A DNA stretch of 64,000 bases from CAYOZL01 sp964408435 (GCA_964408435.1 CAYOZL010000005.1:1-64000); one strand, 5' to 3'; shown: positions 17,371 to 26,539, counted from the first letter of the stretch. Numbers and translations are program-made. Notes: generated from the letters alone by a model not told the origin.

Positions 17371-18305
17371 ATGATTAATTTTTTAAAATTATTACTACTA
17401 TTGTTATTACTTACTTCTGCTAAGCCGGTTGTTGTTCTCGATCCTGGACATGGGGGTGAGGAAGATGGAGCAAAAGGAGTATTAGGTCTTTTAGAAAAAG
17501 AAGTCGTGCTAGATATCTCTAAGGAGATAAGAGAGCATTTAAAAGATAAAGTTGAAATTATCTTAACTAGAGAAAAAGATCTTGATCTGAGTTTAGAGGA
17601 TAGAACTAAGTTAGCAAACAAACATAAAGCGGATATTTTTGTTTCTATTCATGCTAATGCAAGTGTGAATAAGAATTTATCTGGAATTGAGACTTACTAT
17701 TTAGATAACACTAATGATAAGTCTTCACTAAAACTTGCTCAAAGAGAGAATGCTGCAGGTAGAGGTAAGAATTTTGGGGATCTGGAATTTATTCTAAGTG
17801 ATTTAATTCAAAGTGCAAAACTAGAAGAATCTANNNNNNNNNNNNNNNNNNNNNNNNNNNNNNNNNNNNNNNNNNNNNNNNNNNNNNNNNNNNNNNNNNN
17901 NNNNNNNNNNNNNNNNNNNNNNNNNNNNNNNNNGATCTGGAATTTATTCTAAGTGATTTAATTCAAAGTGCAAAACTAGAAGAATCTATTACCTTAGCTC
18001 ATTATTTACAGAATAAATTAATTAATAAGGTTAAAAAGTTTTATCCTAAAACTAGAAACCTTGGAGTAAGAAAAGCACCTTTTTATGTTTTAGTTGGGGC
18101 GCATATGCCTTGTGTCTTAGTTGAAGTGTCTTTTATTGACCATAAAGTTCAAGGAAAACTACTAGCAAAAAAAAGCTACAGAAAGCTAATTGCTAAAGCT
18201 TTATCTGACGGGATCCTTCATTACCTTGAAAAGGCCTCAGAAGATAATACTGAAAAGAATATTAAAGAGTCTGTTAAAAGTACTAAAGATGCAAAAGCTT
18301 CTTAG
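17371..18305 (+). CDS. N-acetylmuramoyl-L-alanine amidase (Amidase_3), interrupted by an artificial gap
   Basis: A periplasmic zinc amidase that cuts the peptide from MurNAc during cell-wall turnover and division. A signal peptide (MINFLKLLLLLLLLTSA) leads into VVVLDPGHGGEEDGA. The zinc ligands are His in DPGHGG, Glu in LLEKEVVLD and His in SIHANAS, and the catalytic Glu is in VLVEVSFIDH at the C-terminus. A 100-N run splits the frame at 17834-17933. The 55 bases before and after it are identical; collapsing the duplicate and the Ns (155 bases) rejoins the two halves in frame as one protein of about 259 aa. The true gene is therefore probably intact. ATG 17371 is preferred over TTG 17359. Confidence 0.88.
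17834..17933. other. Assembly gap of 100 N with identical 55-bp flanks
   Basis: Exactly 100 N. Copy 1 of the flank is 17779-17833 and copy 2 is 17934-17988. They are identical, as when two contigs share a k-mer-sized overlap but were joined by a fixed-size spacer. Removing 155 bases gives a continuous amidase frame. Confidence 0.95.
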
Positions 18306-19089
18306 TGCACTAGCAAATTACTTTCAGTCTAAATCAATTAATTCCTATTTAGTTGGCGGTTGTATTAGAGACAGGCTTTTAAATAGAAGAATAAAAGATT
18401 ACGATTTAATGCTTGAAGGGGATATCGTAGATGTTTTTAAAAACATGTATAAAGAGCAAGATTTTGAATGTGAAATAGAAAAGCCAATTATATTTAAAAA
18501 ATTTAAAACTGCTAAAGTTACTTTTTTGGATTCTAGTGATAAATTTGATCTGGATCGATTGGAACTGGACTTTGCTTCGGCAAGAAAAGAATTTTACCCT
18601 GAAATTGCGACAAGACCAGATTGCACTTTCGATGTGGATTTAGAACAAGATTTAAAAAGAAGAGATTTCACGATTAATGCAATGGCTTCACCGCTTAATA
18701 ATACGAGTTTTGTTATAGACTATTTTAACTCACAAAATGATTTAGAAAATGGTTTAATAAGAGTGCTTCACGAACAGAGTTTTCACGATGATCCCTGTAG
18801 GATAATACGAGCTTATAGGTTTTTAAAACGATTTAATTTTAAAATTGAAAATGAGACTGAGTCTTTAGTTATGGAAGCTATCGATAAAGAGTATGCAAGT
18901 TATTTAAAACCAAAACGTTCGAATGACGAATTATTAAAAGTTTTAAGTGAAGATAGATGGTTTGAAGTTTTAGAAGAATTAAAAGAAATTGAGGTTTTAA
19001 AGCAATTCAATTCTGAATTTGATGCTCTAATAGTATCAGGTGATAAGAATTTAAGCTCCTATATAAAAGTAATAAAAAATGCATGTTGA
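18289..19089 (+). CDS. cca: Short tRNA nucleotidyltransferase (CCA-adding / poly(A) polymerase family)
   Basis: A class II nucleotidyltransferase that builds or repairs the tRNA 3' CCA end. The motifs are clear: LVGGCIRDRLLNRRIKDYDLML with the metal-binding D-x-D at about residues 35-40, LKRRDFTINAMA near 130, and the nucleotide-recognition motif DDPCRIIRAYRF near 170. The product is only 266 aa, whereas full-length bacterial enzymes are about 400. It ends soon after the neck region, so the body/tail tRNA-binding part is missing. ATG 18289 overlaps the amidase end by 17 bp, and the stop overlaps the next gene by 11 bp. The neighbour is itself a tRNA-binding-domain protein and might replace the missing tail. 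Confidence 0.85.
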   Translation: MQKLLSALANYFQSKSINSYLVGGCIRDRLLNRRIKDYDLMLEGDIVDVFKNMYKEQDFECEIEKPIIFKKFKTAKVTFLDSSDKFDLDRLELDFASARKEFYPEIATRPDCTFDVDLEQDLKRRDFTINAMASPLNNTSFVIDYFNSQNDLENGLIRVLHEQSFHDDPCRIIRAYRFLKRFNFKIENETESLVMEAIDKEYASYLKPKRSNDELLKVLSEDRWFEVLEELKEIEVLKQFNSEFDALIVSGDKNLSSYIKVIKNAC

Positions 19090-19990
19090 TTATCATAAGT
19101 ATCTAAAGAGTCTTGCTCTTGAGTTTCTAGAAACTAAGGACAGTATAAATAAGATAGAGTTTCATGTTCAACATGCACCAGATGAAGCTGATGCTTTGTT
19201 GGGGTCTAATCTAGCTTTTATTCTAGGAAAGGTTTTAAGGAAAGACCCCAAACTAATAGCAAAGGAAATAGCAGAGATTAATAGTGAAAGTGTTCATGGG
19301 GAATACTTTAAACTTGTATTTGCTCCTAGTGGATTTATTAATGCTAATCCTACAAAGTTATATTTAACTAATTTTTTAGACAATTTAGAAGAAAGTCTTA
19401 ATTCTGAAGAGTATTTTAACTTTGAATCTGCAAAGTTAGAAACAGAGCTTAAAAAAAATATAGAAAAAACTAAGAACTTAGATGTAAAGACTCTTTTAGA
19501 GAGTAGGAATAATTCTTTAAGTGATCAAAAAGATTTTAAAATGCTCTTAGCCTTATTAGGGGATGAAGAGTTAAATGTTCAACCATATTTGAAAGGATTA
19601 AAAGGGAAAGAAAACATACCTTGGTATTTAGATAAATTTATTGAAGACACTTCTAATTTAAAACAGGAAGTAAGGTATTCAGATTTTTTACCGGAAATTG
19701 GATTTCAAAATATGGCTTCTAGTGCGGAGTTATTTGAATATAAAAATAACGAACAAGTTCTTCTTTATCAGATTCATTCTTTTTTAAATCTTAGATCTTA
19801 TAGAAAATTCGAAGATTTTTATTCTTATTGTCTTCAGTTTGTTGACTCTTTTTATGCTTATTTTAATCATCCAAGTTTTAAAGCAAGTAAGGGTGAAGAT
19901 AAAAAAGCCTGTTTAAATGGTGCGTATTATTTAGGAATTGTAGTTAGAAAATCAATATCTCTACTTGCTAGAAGTAATATTTCGTACTAA
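19079..19990 (+). CDS. ArgRS-derived protein: N-terminal (Add-1) plus DALR domains, no catalytic core
   Basis: A 303-aa protein resembling arginyl-tRNA synthetase at both ends but without the enzyme. Residues 20-100 match the ArgRS N-terminal domain that binds the tRNA D-loop: LLGSNLAFILGKVLRKDPK, then the signature APSGFINANPTKLYL. Residues about 215-300 resemble the DALR anticodon-binding domain (FVDSFYAYFNHPSF, then ARSNISY where ArgRS ends LGxxxPExM). The HIGH and KMSK motifs and the Rossmann fold are absent. It starts inside the tRNA nucleotidyltransferase gene (11-bp overlap), so the two are translationally coupled. It may be a tRNA-binding cofactor of that enzyme. The domain assignment is by eye; the function is inferred. 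Confidence 0.62.
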   Translation: MHVDYHKYLKSLALEFLETKDSINKIEFHVQHAPDEADALLGSNLAFILGKVLRKDPKLIAKEIAEINSESVHGEYFKLVFAPSGFINANPTKLYLTNFLDNLEESLNSEEYFNFESAKLETELKKNIEKTKNLDVKTLLESRNNSLSDQKDFKMLLALLGDEELNVQPYLKGLKGKENIPWYLDKFIEDTSNLKQEVRYSDFLPEIGFQNMASSAELFEYKNNEQVLLYQIHSFLNLRSYRKFEDFYSYCLQFVDSFYAYFNHPSFKASKGEDKKACLNGAYYLGIVVRKSISLLARSNISY

Positions 19991-20042
19991 TTTAGTTTAA
20001 GCTATTAAAAATAACGGTAATTATTTACCTAGGGATTAAGTT

Positions 20043-20669
20043 ATGCTTGCTAAGAAAAAAAATTATTCTGATTATGAAATGGAAATAGATGGTTCTCCTA
20101 AACCAGTTCTTAGGCAAAAAGAAGATACTAAAGGGATGTTTGTAAAGCTGAGTCATCTGGTGATGTTTTGGAGCTTTACTGCTGGTATGATGATTTTACT
20201 CTTTGTAGTTGGCTATCATACTGGGAAGGTTAATGGCAGAAAGACATTATTAGATGAAGTAAGTAGTAATAGCGCTAGATTGCCAATCGTATCGACTATG
20301 GCTAAAGGGCAAACAGAAGATATTTTATCATTAGTAAAATCTAATACTGGTGCTGCTCTAGTTAATAAAAGGGTGGTAAATACAGAGCAAAACTTTGATT
20401 TTGCAAATTCATCAAAGTTACCAAGTCTAAATTTAACTCCAGGATGGTACTTACAAATAGCTGCTACAGGCAGTTTAGAAAAAGCTAATAAAATTAAAAA
20501 AAGTATTGATGCTAAAAAAGAAAAAGCATCAATTAAAAGGATTACTGTTAAAAAGAGAAATTTTTTCAAAATATTAGTTGGCCCATATAATAGCCAGTCT
20601 ATTGCTAAGTCTAAGTCCAAATTAGTTAAAGTAAATAAAATAGATCCTTTTACTATCGAAATTAAGTAA
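20043..20669 (+). CDS. SPOR-domain membrane protein
   Basis: A bitopic inner-membrane protein of 208 aa: a cytoplasmic N-terminus of about 40 residues, one transmembrane helix (MFWSFTAGMMILLFVVGY, about 42-60), a linker, and a C-terminal SPOR domain (about 135-208). The domain has the family pattern WYLQIAATGSLEKANKIKKSI ... FFKILVGPYNS. SPOR domains bind denuded glycan strands at the division septum, so a role in cell division is likely. Its place downstream of an amidase, which generates denuded glycan, fits. It is followed by a PP2C phosphatase gene after a 123-bp spacer. Confidence 0.85.
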   Translation: MLAKKKNYSDYEMEIDGSPKPVLRQKEDTKGMFVKLSHLVMFWSFTAGMMILLFVVGYHTGKVNGRKTLLDEVSSNSARLPIVSTMAKGQTEDILSLVKSNTGAALVNKRVVNTEQNFDFANSSKLPSLNLTPGWYLQIAATGSLEKANKIKKSIDAKKEKASIKRITVKKRNFFKILVGPYNSQSIAKSKSKLVKVNKIDPFTIEIK

Positions 20670-20792
20670 TAAAATAAGTTACTTATGGCTAATTCTAGTC
20701 TTAGCTAGAAAAAAAGAGACTTTTAAGCCCTTTTAGCAATCTTAAACACTGTAGTACTTTAATCATAGGTATAGGGATATTTATATTTAGCG

Positions 20793-22895
20793 GTGTTTTC
20801 TAGATCATTAAAATTTAATCATTCAGTTGTTTCTGATGTTGGAATTAAAAGAACTCAGAATCAAGACAGTTACTCTTTTGCTCATTCTAAGCATGTTAGT
20901 TTGTACGTTGTTGCAGACGGAATGGGGGGAATGAAAGGTGGTGAAGTAGCGTCTGAAATTGCAGCAAGAGTTGTTGTTCAGGAAGCTTTTGATGAAGATG
21001 GTTTTATTACTAAAGAAAGTCTTAAAAGAGCAATAGAGCAAGCAAATCTTTCTATATTTTTAAAGAGTGTTAAATCTACTGAACTAAAAGGAATGGGCAC
21101 AACGGTAGCTGCAATTGCTTTTGTTGGTAATAAAGCAATTATTTCTCATGTTGGAGATTCTAGAATTTATCACTTATCCGAAGAAAAGCTCAAACAAGTT
21201 TCAAAAGATCATACCTTAGTCCAAGAATTAATTGATGGTGGAAACATAGATAAAAGTGAAGCTAAGACTCATCCAATTGCTCATATGCTTACTAGGTCTT
21301 TAGGGCCTTTAGAAAAAGTAGAAGTAGAAGCTGGTTTTTTAGAAGAGGATGTTAAAGATGGGCAAAGATTTTTAATATGTTCTGACGGTTTATATAATCA
21401 CGTTAGTGATGAAGAACTTGAAAAGATAATGCTAAAAGAAGACCCTGAGCAGGCTTGTAAGACTTTACTAGATTTGGCTCTTGAAAGAGGCGGAACAGAT
21501 AATATTACTATCCAAATTGTTGAAGTCGATTTAGAAGCTTCTTTAGAACTACCAGATACTGGAATGTGTAAATGTAATTTACATGGTGAAGATCATTCTT
21601 GGTCTCTAGTAGATAGAGGGATAAGCGAAAATTTAAATAGTAAATCAAATTCAAAAACACAAGAATTTAAAAGACAACAATTTTCATTTTTTCCAGTAAT
21701 AGCAACTTTAGTTCCTGTAGCTTTAATTTCTTTTTTATATTTTGGTAATAATAAAAAAGATAAAGAAATTTTTTCTTTAAAAAATAATAAGATTGTAGAT
21801 GCTAAGACAGTAAAGAGTGAGGTTGTGCTAAGTGAATCCTCTAAGCCACAAGAGGTAATAACAACCGCAGTATCAAAACCAGTAGTGCCTAGTGAACCAG
21901 CAAAGGTAGAAGTAAAAAAAGAGATAAGTAAAGAAAAGGTAAAGAAAAACGAACCAAAGCAATTAATTCAAAAAAAATCTAAATATGCCGAGAGTATATT
22001 TAAAGAAGCAAATTCTATAAAAGTTGCAGCTGTTCCTAGTGTGAGCTTAGAAGCAGAGCCTGTGGATCAGCCAATTGTATGGCAAAAAGAAGAAAGTAAG
22101 TTTTTAAAATTAACTAAAGAAAAAAAAGTAAAGTTAGGAGAAAAAACAAATTTTGATATTGATTATTGGTCTGATTATGTTGATACACTTGCGAGTAAAA
22201 AACAGATTCGGAATGAAATAGCTGAAATTGATTTTAAATTAAAGTTATTTGAAAAGAGCTCAGAAACTAAAGAGCAAATTATAAGTAAGATACATAAAGC
22301 TAAGATCGTTCAAGAAACTGAACTTGCAAATTTTAATAGAATGCTTGATTTGCATGAAAGACTTTTAGATACAAGTGGAATTAAAGATTCTAAATCCTTA
22401 CTTGAATATCTTGAAGGAAATAAATCTAATTCAGGAATGTTAGCAAATCTACTTTCTAATTATACTGAAGTAGAAACACAATACAAAGAAGCTGTAAAAG
22501 TTTGGCAAGATAATCCTAGGGAATTAGATTTAGCAGCTAAGATGGGAGCAAAATCTCAAGAGAAAGATGAACTATTAAAAAAGATACACCAAGATGTTCA
22601 TTCAATCGCTGAGAAAAAAGGAAGCGATGATTTAGATAATATTGCGAAGAAAAAACTAGAACTAGAGAATATAGAAAATTTAATCAACACAAGTAATAAA
22701 AGACTAGGTTTTATTGATGCTCATACAAAGCTGAGCGCTAAAAGAGAAGACCAGATTAAAAAGAGATATCTTGATGAAAGAAAGAAGAAACTTACTGAAC
22801 TAGAAAAGCTTAGTAAGGAACTACCTGATGCTTATGAAAAAAATGTCCAGATTAAAAGCATTAATTCTGAATTAGCCAAAGTTCTTAAAAATTAA
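20793..22895 (+). CDS. Membrane-anchored PP2C-type Ser/Thr phosphatase with long coiled-coil tail
   Basis: Residues 1-250 form a PP2C (Stp1/PrpC-like) phosphatase. The metal-binding motifs are all present: RTQNQDSY, VVADGMGGMKGGE, HVGDSRIYHL, ICSDGLYNHVSD and GGTDNITIQ. A transmembrane helix follows at about 296-316, and then about 380 residues of Lys/Glu-rich, largely coiled-coil sequence. By charge the catalytic part should be cytoplasmic and the coiled coil periplasmic. Such phosphatases usually oppose Hanks-type Ser/Thr kinases, none of which is in this window. The GTG start has only a distant AGGGA upstream. The tail matches no family I recognise. Confidence 0.82.
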   Translation: MFSRSLKFNHSVVSDVGIKRTQNQDSYSFAHSKHVSLYVVADGMGGMKGGEVASEIAARVVVQEAFDEDGFITKESLKRAIEQANLSIFLKSVKSTELKGMGTTVAAIAFVGNKAIISHVGDSRIYHLSEEKLKQVSKDHTLVQELIDGGNIDKSEAKTHPIAHMLTRSLGPLEKVEVEAGFLEEDVKDGQRFLICSDGLYNHVSDEELEKIMLKEDPEQACKTLLDLALERGGTDNITIQIVEVDLEASLELPDTGMCKCNLHGEDHSWSLVDRGISENLNSKSNSKTQEFKRQQFSFFPVIATLVPVALISFLYFGNNKKDKEIFSLKNNKIVDAKTVKSEVVLSESSKPQEVITTAVSKPVVPSEPAKVEVKKEISKEKVKKNEPKQLIQKKSKYAESIFKEANSIKVAAVPSVSLEAEPVDQPIVWQKEESKFLKLTKEKKVKLGEKTNFDIDYWSDYVDTLASKKQIRNEIAEIDFKLKLFEKSSETKEQIISKIHKAKIVQETELANFNRMLDLHERLLDTSGIKDSKSLLEYLEGNKSNSGMLANLLSNYTEVETQYKEAVKVWQDNPRELDLAAKMGAKSQEKDELLKKIHQDVHSIAEKKGSDDLDNIAKKKLELENIENLINTSNKRLGFIDAHTKLSAKREDQIKKRYLDERKKKLTELEKLSKELPDAYEKNVQIKSINSELAKVLKN

Positions 22896-22999
22896 TAGCT
22901 TTTCTTAAGCCTTATCTTATACTTTTACAGTCAAATAGTAGACTTTACCTTATCTATATTAAGGAGTATCTTCTCGTGGACAATTTATGAGGCAGATTC

Positions 23000-24562
23000 T
23001 TGATTAAAAAAGCAATTATTAGTGTTTACGATAAAACAGGTTTAGATAAGTTCGCAAGACAGCTTAACGAACAAGGTGTTGAGATCTATTCTACTGGCGG
23101 GACGGCAAAGTATATTTCTGATTTAGGAATAAAAGTAATTTATATTAGTGACTATACTGGCTCTGCAGAGGTCTTAGATGGAAGAGTTAAAAGCTTGCAC
23201 CCTAAGATTCATGCTGGAATTTTAGCAAGAAAGAATAACGAAAAAGATTTAAAAGAATTAGAGCAAAATAATATTGATGTTTTCGATATGGTTGTTGTTA
23301 ATTTATATCCATTTCATAATAAAGTTGCTGAGGTTCTAGAGTCTGGCAAAAATAAATCTTTAATTGAGGATATCGATATCGGCGGGCCAACTATGCTAAG
23401 AGCTGCAGCAAAGAATTGCGAATTTGTTTTGCCAGTTTCTAGCCCTGATGATTATGAAGCCATCATAAAGAATTTATCAGAGCTTGATATTAACTTCAGA
23501 CAAGGTCTTGCTGCTAAAACTTTTGCTAAAATAGCAGAGTATGATTTAGCAATTGCAAGATATTTCTCAATTAAAGAAGATTTAATTGCTTACAAAGATA
23601 AGCTAGCTCCTATAGAAGGTAGTGTTTTAAAAAGAGTTCAGGAACTTCGTTACGGAGAGAATCCTCATCAATCAGCTTCTTTGTATTCTAGTTATTCATC
23701 TGAGGATTTTTCATGGGAAATAATTCAAGGAAAAGAACTTTCTTATAATAATATTTTAGATTCACTAGCTGCTTTAGAAATTATACTAGAAATTAGAAAT
23801 TGCTTTGAAGATAAGAAGTCTTGTGTGGTTTTAAAACATAGTAATCCATGTGGTGCAGCGGTTAGGGATACTGTTCTATCTGCAATTAAAGACGCAAAAG
23901 CGGGTGACCCAACAAGTTCATTCGGTGGAATACTTGCAATAGTAGGAGAGGTAGATAAAGCAGAAGCACAAGAGTTAACATCAAGTTTTATTGAAGTCTT
24001 ACTAGTTGAGTCAATAACTGATGAAGCAAAAGAAATTTTTGCGAAAAAGAAAAAAATAAGAGTTATTATTTGCGATTTTAATAAGATTGAAAAAAGATTA
24101 AGTAATCATAACAAAAAAACTAATTTTGGTATGACTCTATTGCAACAAGCAGATACTAGTATGGAAGTAATTGAAAACCAAGTTACTGGCGAAAAAGCTA
24201 ATGAGAATGAACTACAGGATGCCAAACTAGCTTGGGCATTATGCAAGCACGTTAAGTCTAATGCTGTAATTGCTGTTAAGAATTTACAAGCAATAGGAAT
24301 TGGGGCTGGACAAATGAGTAGAGTTGATTCTGCTAAACTAGTAGTATCAAGAAGTTCTCACTTTGATTTTGATCTAGCAGGCTCTGTTGCAGCAAGTGAT
24401 GCATTCTTACCATTTGCTGATACTTTAGAGATCTTAAATGATGCTGGAGTGTCTGCGCTAGTTCAACCAGGTGGTTCAATTAAAGATAAAGACGTTATAG
24501 AAGTAGCTAAGCAAAGAAATGTAAAGATGTTCTTTACAGGGAATAGGCACTTTAAACATTAG
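23000..24562 (+). CDS. purH: Bifunctional AICAR formyltransferase / IMP cyclohydrolase
   Basis: Performs the last two steps of IMP synthesis. The N-terminal IMP cyclohydrolase domain has KKAIISVYDKTGL, EIYSTGGTAKYI and DIGGPTMLRAAAKN. The C-terminal formyltransferase domain has YGENPHQSA, LKHSNPCGAAV with the catalytic Lys-His, and SDAFLPFAD. The length of 520 aa is normal. The start is TTG at 23000, supported by a GAGG Shine-Dalgarno eight bases upstream and by homology at LIKKAIISVYDKTG. purD follows 12 bp later in the same operon. Confidence 0.95.
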   Translation: MIKKAIISVYDKTGLDKFARQLNEQGVEIYSTGGTAKYISDLGIKVIYISDYTGSAEVLDGRVKSLHPKIHAGILARKNNEKDLKELEQNNIDVFDMVVVNLYPFHNKVAEVLESGKNKSLIEDIDIGGPTMLRAAAKNCEFVLPVSSPDDYEAIIKNLSELDINFRQGLAAKTFAKIAEYDLAIARYFSIKEDLIAYKDKLAPIEGSVLKRVQELRYGENPHQSASLYSSYSSEDFSWEIIQGKELSYNNILDSLAALEIILEIRNCFEDKKSCVVLKHSNPCGAAVRDTVLSAIKDAKAGDPTSSFGGILAIVGEVDKAEAQELTSSFIEVLLVESITDEAKEIFAKKKKIRVIICDFNKIEKRLSNHNKKTNFGMTLLQQADTSMEVIENQVTGEKANENELQDAKLAWALCKHVKSNAVIAVKNLQAIGIGAGQMSRVDSAKLVVSRSSHFDFDLAGSVAASDAFLPFADTLEILNDAGVSALVQPGGSIKDKDVIEVAKQRNVKMFFTGNRHFKH

Positions 24563-24574
24563 GACAAAGAAACT

Positions 24575-25828
24575 ATGAAAGTATTAGTAGTAGGAAGTGG
24601 TGGTAGAGAGCATGCTATCTCATGGAAGATTAATCAAAGTTCTAAACTTACTAAACTTTTTTGCGCTCCTGGAAATGCAGGAACTAAGGAATTTGCAACA
24701 AATGTAGATATTGGTGTTTTAGAAATAGAGAAATTAGTTGATTTTGCTTCGAGCGAACAAATTGATTTAACAATCGTAGGTCCAGAAGCACCATTAGCTG
24801 CTGGAATTGTAAATTCTTTTGAAAAAAATAATTTAAAAATCTTTGGTCCAAGTAAAGAAGCTGCAGAGTTAGAATCTTCTAAAAGTTTTGCTAAAGAGAT
24901 TATGCTTGCTTCAAATGTTCCTACAGCAAAAAGCGAAGTGTTTACTGAGCTTGATAAAGCTTTAGCCTATATTAGGGAGCAAGGCGCTCCAATTGTAATT
25001 AAAGCAGATGGTCTAGCTGCAGGAAAAGGAGTAACTGTTGCCTTAAGTTTAGAGCAAGCTGAAAAAGCTATAAGAGAGTGTTTAGAAGATGGTCGTTTTG
25101 GGCAGTCTGGTGCAAGAGTTTTAATAGAAGACTACCTTGACGGTAAAGAAGCCTCAGTGATGGCAATTATAGATGGAAACAATGTTTTTCCATTAGCGCT
25201 TAGCCAAGATTATAAGAGGCTATTAGATAAAGATGAAGGGCCAAATACTGGTGGAATGGGAGCAATTTCTCCAACTCCTGTTATAGGCGAAGAGAGGCTA
25301 AATGAAATAGTTGAACTAGTTTATAATCCTGTAATTAAAGAGCTTAAAAAAAGGGGAATTACTTATAAGGGTTTTTTATACGCTGGTTTAATGGTTAACA
25401 GTGATGGTTCGTTTAGAGTAATAGAGTTTAATTGTAGATTAGGTGACCCGGAAACAGAAGTGTTATTACCTAGAATGGAGTCTGATTTATTAGAAGTTCT
25501 TAACCTAGCTACTACTGCTGAATTGCAGGCAGATAAAATGAAATGGAGTAAAGAAGCATGCGTAGGTGTTGTTCTTGCTTCTAAAGGTTATCCTTTAAAA
25601 TCAGAAGACAAAAAACCTGTTAGTGGTATTAATGACACTGATGCGGTTAAGGTTTTTCAATGTGGAAACTATTTAGAAGATGAAAAATTACACACAAAAG
25701 GCGGTAGAGTCTTTGTTGTAACTGCAAAAGCTGAGTCCGTTGATGAAGCTAGAGAGCTAATTTATTCTAAAATAGACGAAGTTAATTTTGATGGCATGCA
25801 GTATCGAAAAGATATTGGAATTGCATAA
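24575..25828 (+). CDS. purD: Phosphoribosylamine-glycine ligase
   Basis: An ATP-grasp enzyme joining glycine to phosphoribosylamine, step two of purine synthesis. It starts with MKVLVVGSGGREHAISWK. The ATP-grasp core includes VIKADGLAAGKGVTVA, GGMGAISPTPVI, LYAGLMV and the metal-binding VIEFNCRLGDPETEVLLPRM. At 417 aa the length is standard. It is 12 bp after purH and 8 bp before tsaC, so all three are probably co-transcribed. Confidence 0.95.
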   Translation: MKVLVVGSGGREHAISWKINQSSKLTKLFCAPGNAGTKEFATNVDIGVLEIEKLVDFASSEQIDLTIVGPEAPLAAGIVNSFEKNNLKIFGPSKEAAELESSKSFAKEIMLASNVPTAKSEVFTELDKALAYIREQGAPIVIKADGLAAGKGVTVALSLEQAEKAIRECLEDGRFGQSGARVLIEDYLDGKEASVMAIIDGNNVFPLALSQDYKRLLDKDEGPNTGGMGAISPTPVIGEERLNEIVELVYNPVIKELKKRGITYKGFLYAGLMVNSDGSFRVIEFNCRLGDPETEVLLPRMESDLLEVLNLATTAELQADKMKWSKEACVGVVLASKGYPLKSEDKKPVSGINDTDAVKVFQCGNYLEDEKLHTKGGRVFVVTAKAESVDEARELIYSKIDEVNFDGMQYRKDIGIA

Positions 25829-25836
25829 AAACTATA

Positions 25837-26397
25837 ATGCTTGAAGAAGCTAAAAAAGAATTAGAATCTGGGAACATTGTATCTTATCCTACTGAAACTG
25901 TTTATGGATTAGGAGTAGATCCAAGAAATGAAATAGCAGTAGAAAAATTATTTAAAATTAAACAAAGAAATTCTTCTGTTTCTCTAATAGCGGATTCTAT
26001 TGAAACGGTAAATTCTTTACCAATAGTAGAAACAAACTCAGAATTAAGATTTAAATTACAGGAAAAACACTGGCCTGGAGCGCTAACGTTAATAGTAAAA
26101 TTAGATAGCACCAAGATTAATTTTTCTAAAAAATTATTAGCAAAAAACCAAACTATTGCTATTAGAGTTTCTTCATCTAATCTTGCAAGGAACTTAGCAA
26201 AGATAGCAGGTGGTTTGATAACAGCAACAAGCGCAAATCCCAAAGACTTAAAACCTGCAAAGAATAAACAGGAAAGTTTAGACTATTTTCCTAAAATTTA
26301 TGCTCTAAAAAGCGAAGTTAACTCGCAAGATATGCCTAGCACTATATATAGCCTAGTTGAGAATAAGATTCTTAGACAGGGAAGTATCAATATTTAG
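25837..26397 (+). CDS. tsaC: L-threonylcarbamoyladenylate synthase (YrdC/Sua5 domain)
   Basis: Makes threonylcarbamoyl-AMP from threonine, bicarbonate and ATP for t6A37 modification of ANN-decoding tRNAs. The 186-aa protein is a single YrdC domain: SYPTETVYGLGVDPRN at 17-32, a KIKQRNSSVSLIADS segment where most homologues read KxRPxxxPL, then WPGALTLIV, IAIRVSSSNLA and ITATSANP. There is no Sua5 C-terminal domain. It ends the purH-purD-tsaC cluster; a long hairpin lies immediately downstream. Confidence 0.88.
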   Translation: MLEEAKKELESGNIVSYPTETVYGLGVDPRNEIAVEKLFKIKQRNSSVSLIADSIETVNSLPIVETNSELRFKLQEKHWPGALTLIVKLDSTKINFSKKLLAKNQTIAIRVSSSNLARNLAKIAGGLITATSANPKDLKPAKNKQESLDYFPKIYALKSEVNSQDMPSTIYSLVENKILRQGSINI

Positions 26398-26405
26398 TGC
26401 TTACT

Positions 26406-26475
26406 AAGTATTCTAGAACCGTCCCAGATAACCCCTTTTAGGGACGGTTCTGGAATATTTGTTCTGGAATATTTG
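26406..26475. repeat. REP-like long hairpin plus a tandem 14-bp repeat
   Basis: Arms 26406-26425 and 26441-26460 pair over 20 bp (two positions only as G-U) around a 15-base loop. The core reads GAACCGTCCC / GGGACGGTTC. The last 14 bases (TTCTGGAATATTTG, 26448-26461) are repeated at once in tandem (26462-26475). The core is GC-rich against the surrounding AT-rich DNA and resembles REP hairpins associated with RAYT transposases. It may also terminate the purH-purD-tsaC transcript, although no T-tract follows. Confidence 0.65.
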
Positions 26476-26539
26476 AATAATTTTAGTAGTTTAGAGTGAG
26501 TAGTAGGCAGTTTGGGAGACTTTGCTCATAACTATATAG

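Noticed and set aside
17934..18305. Separate duplicated amidase fragment after the gap
   Set aside because: It is the continuation of the same gene; the duplication is an identical 55-bp contig overlap.
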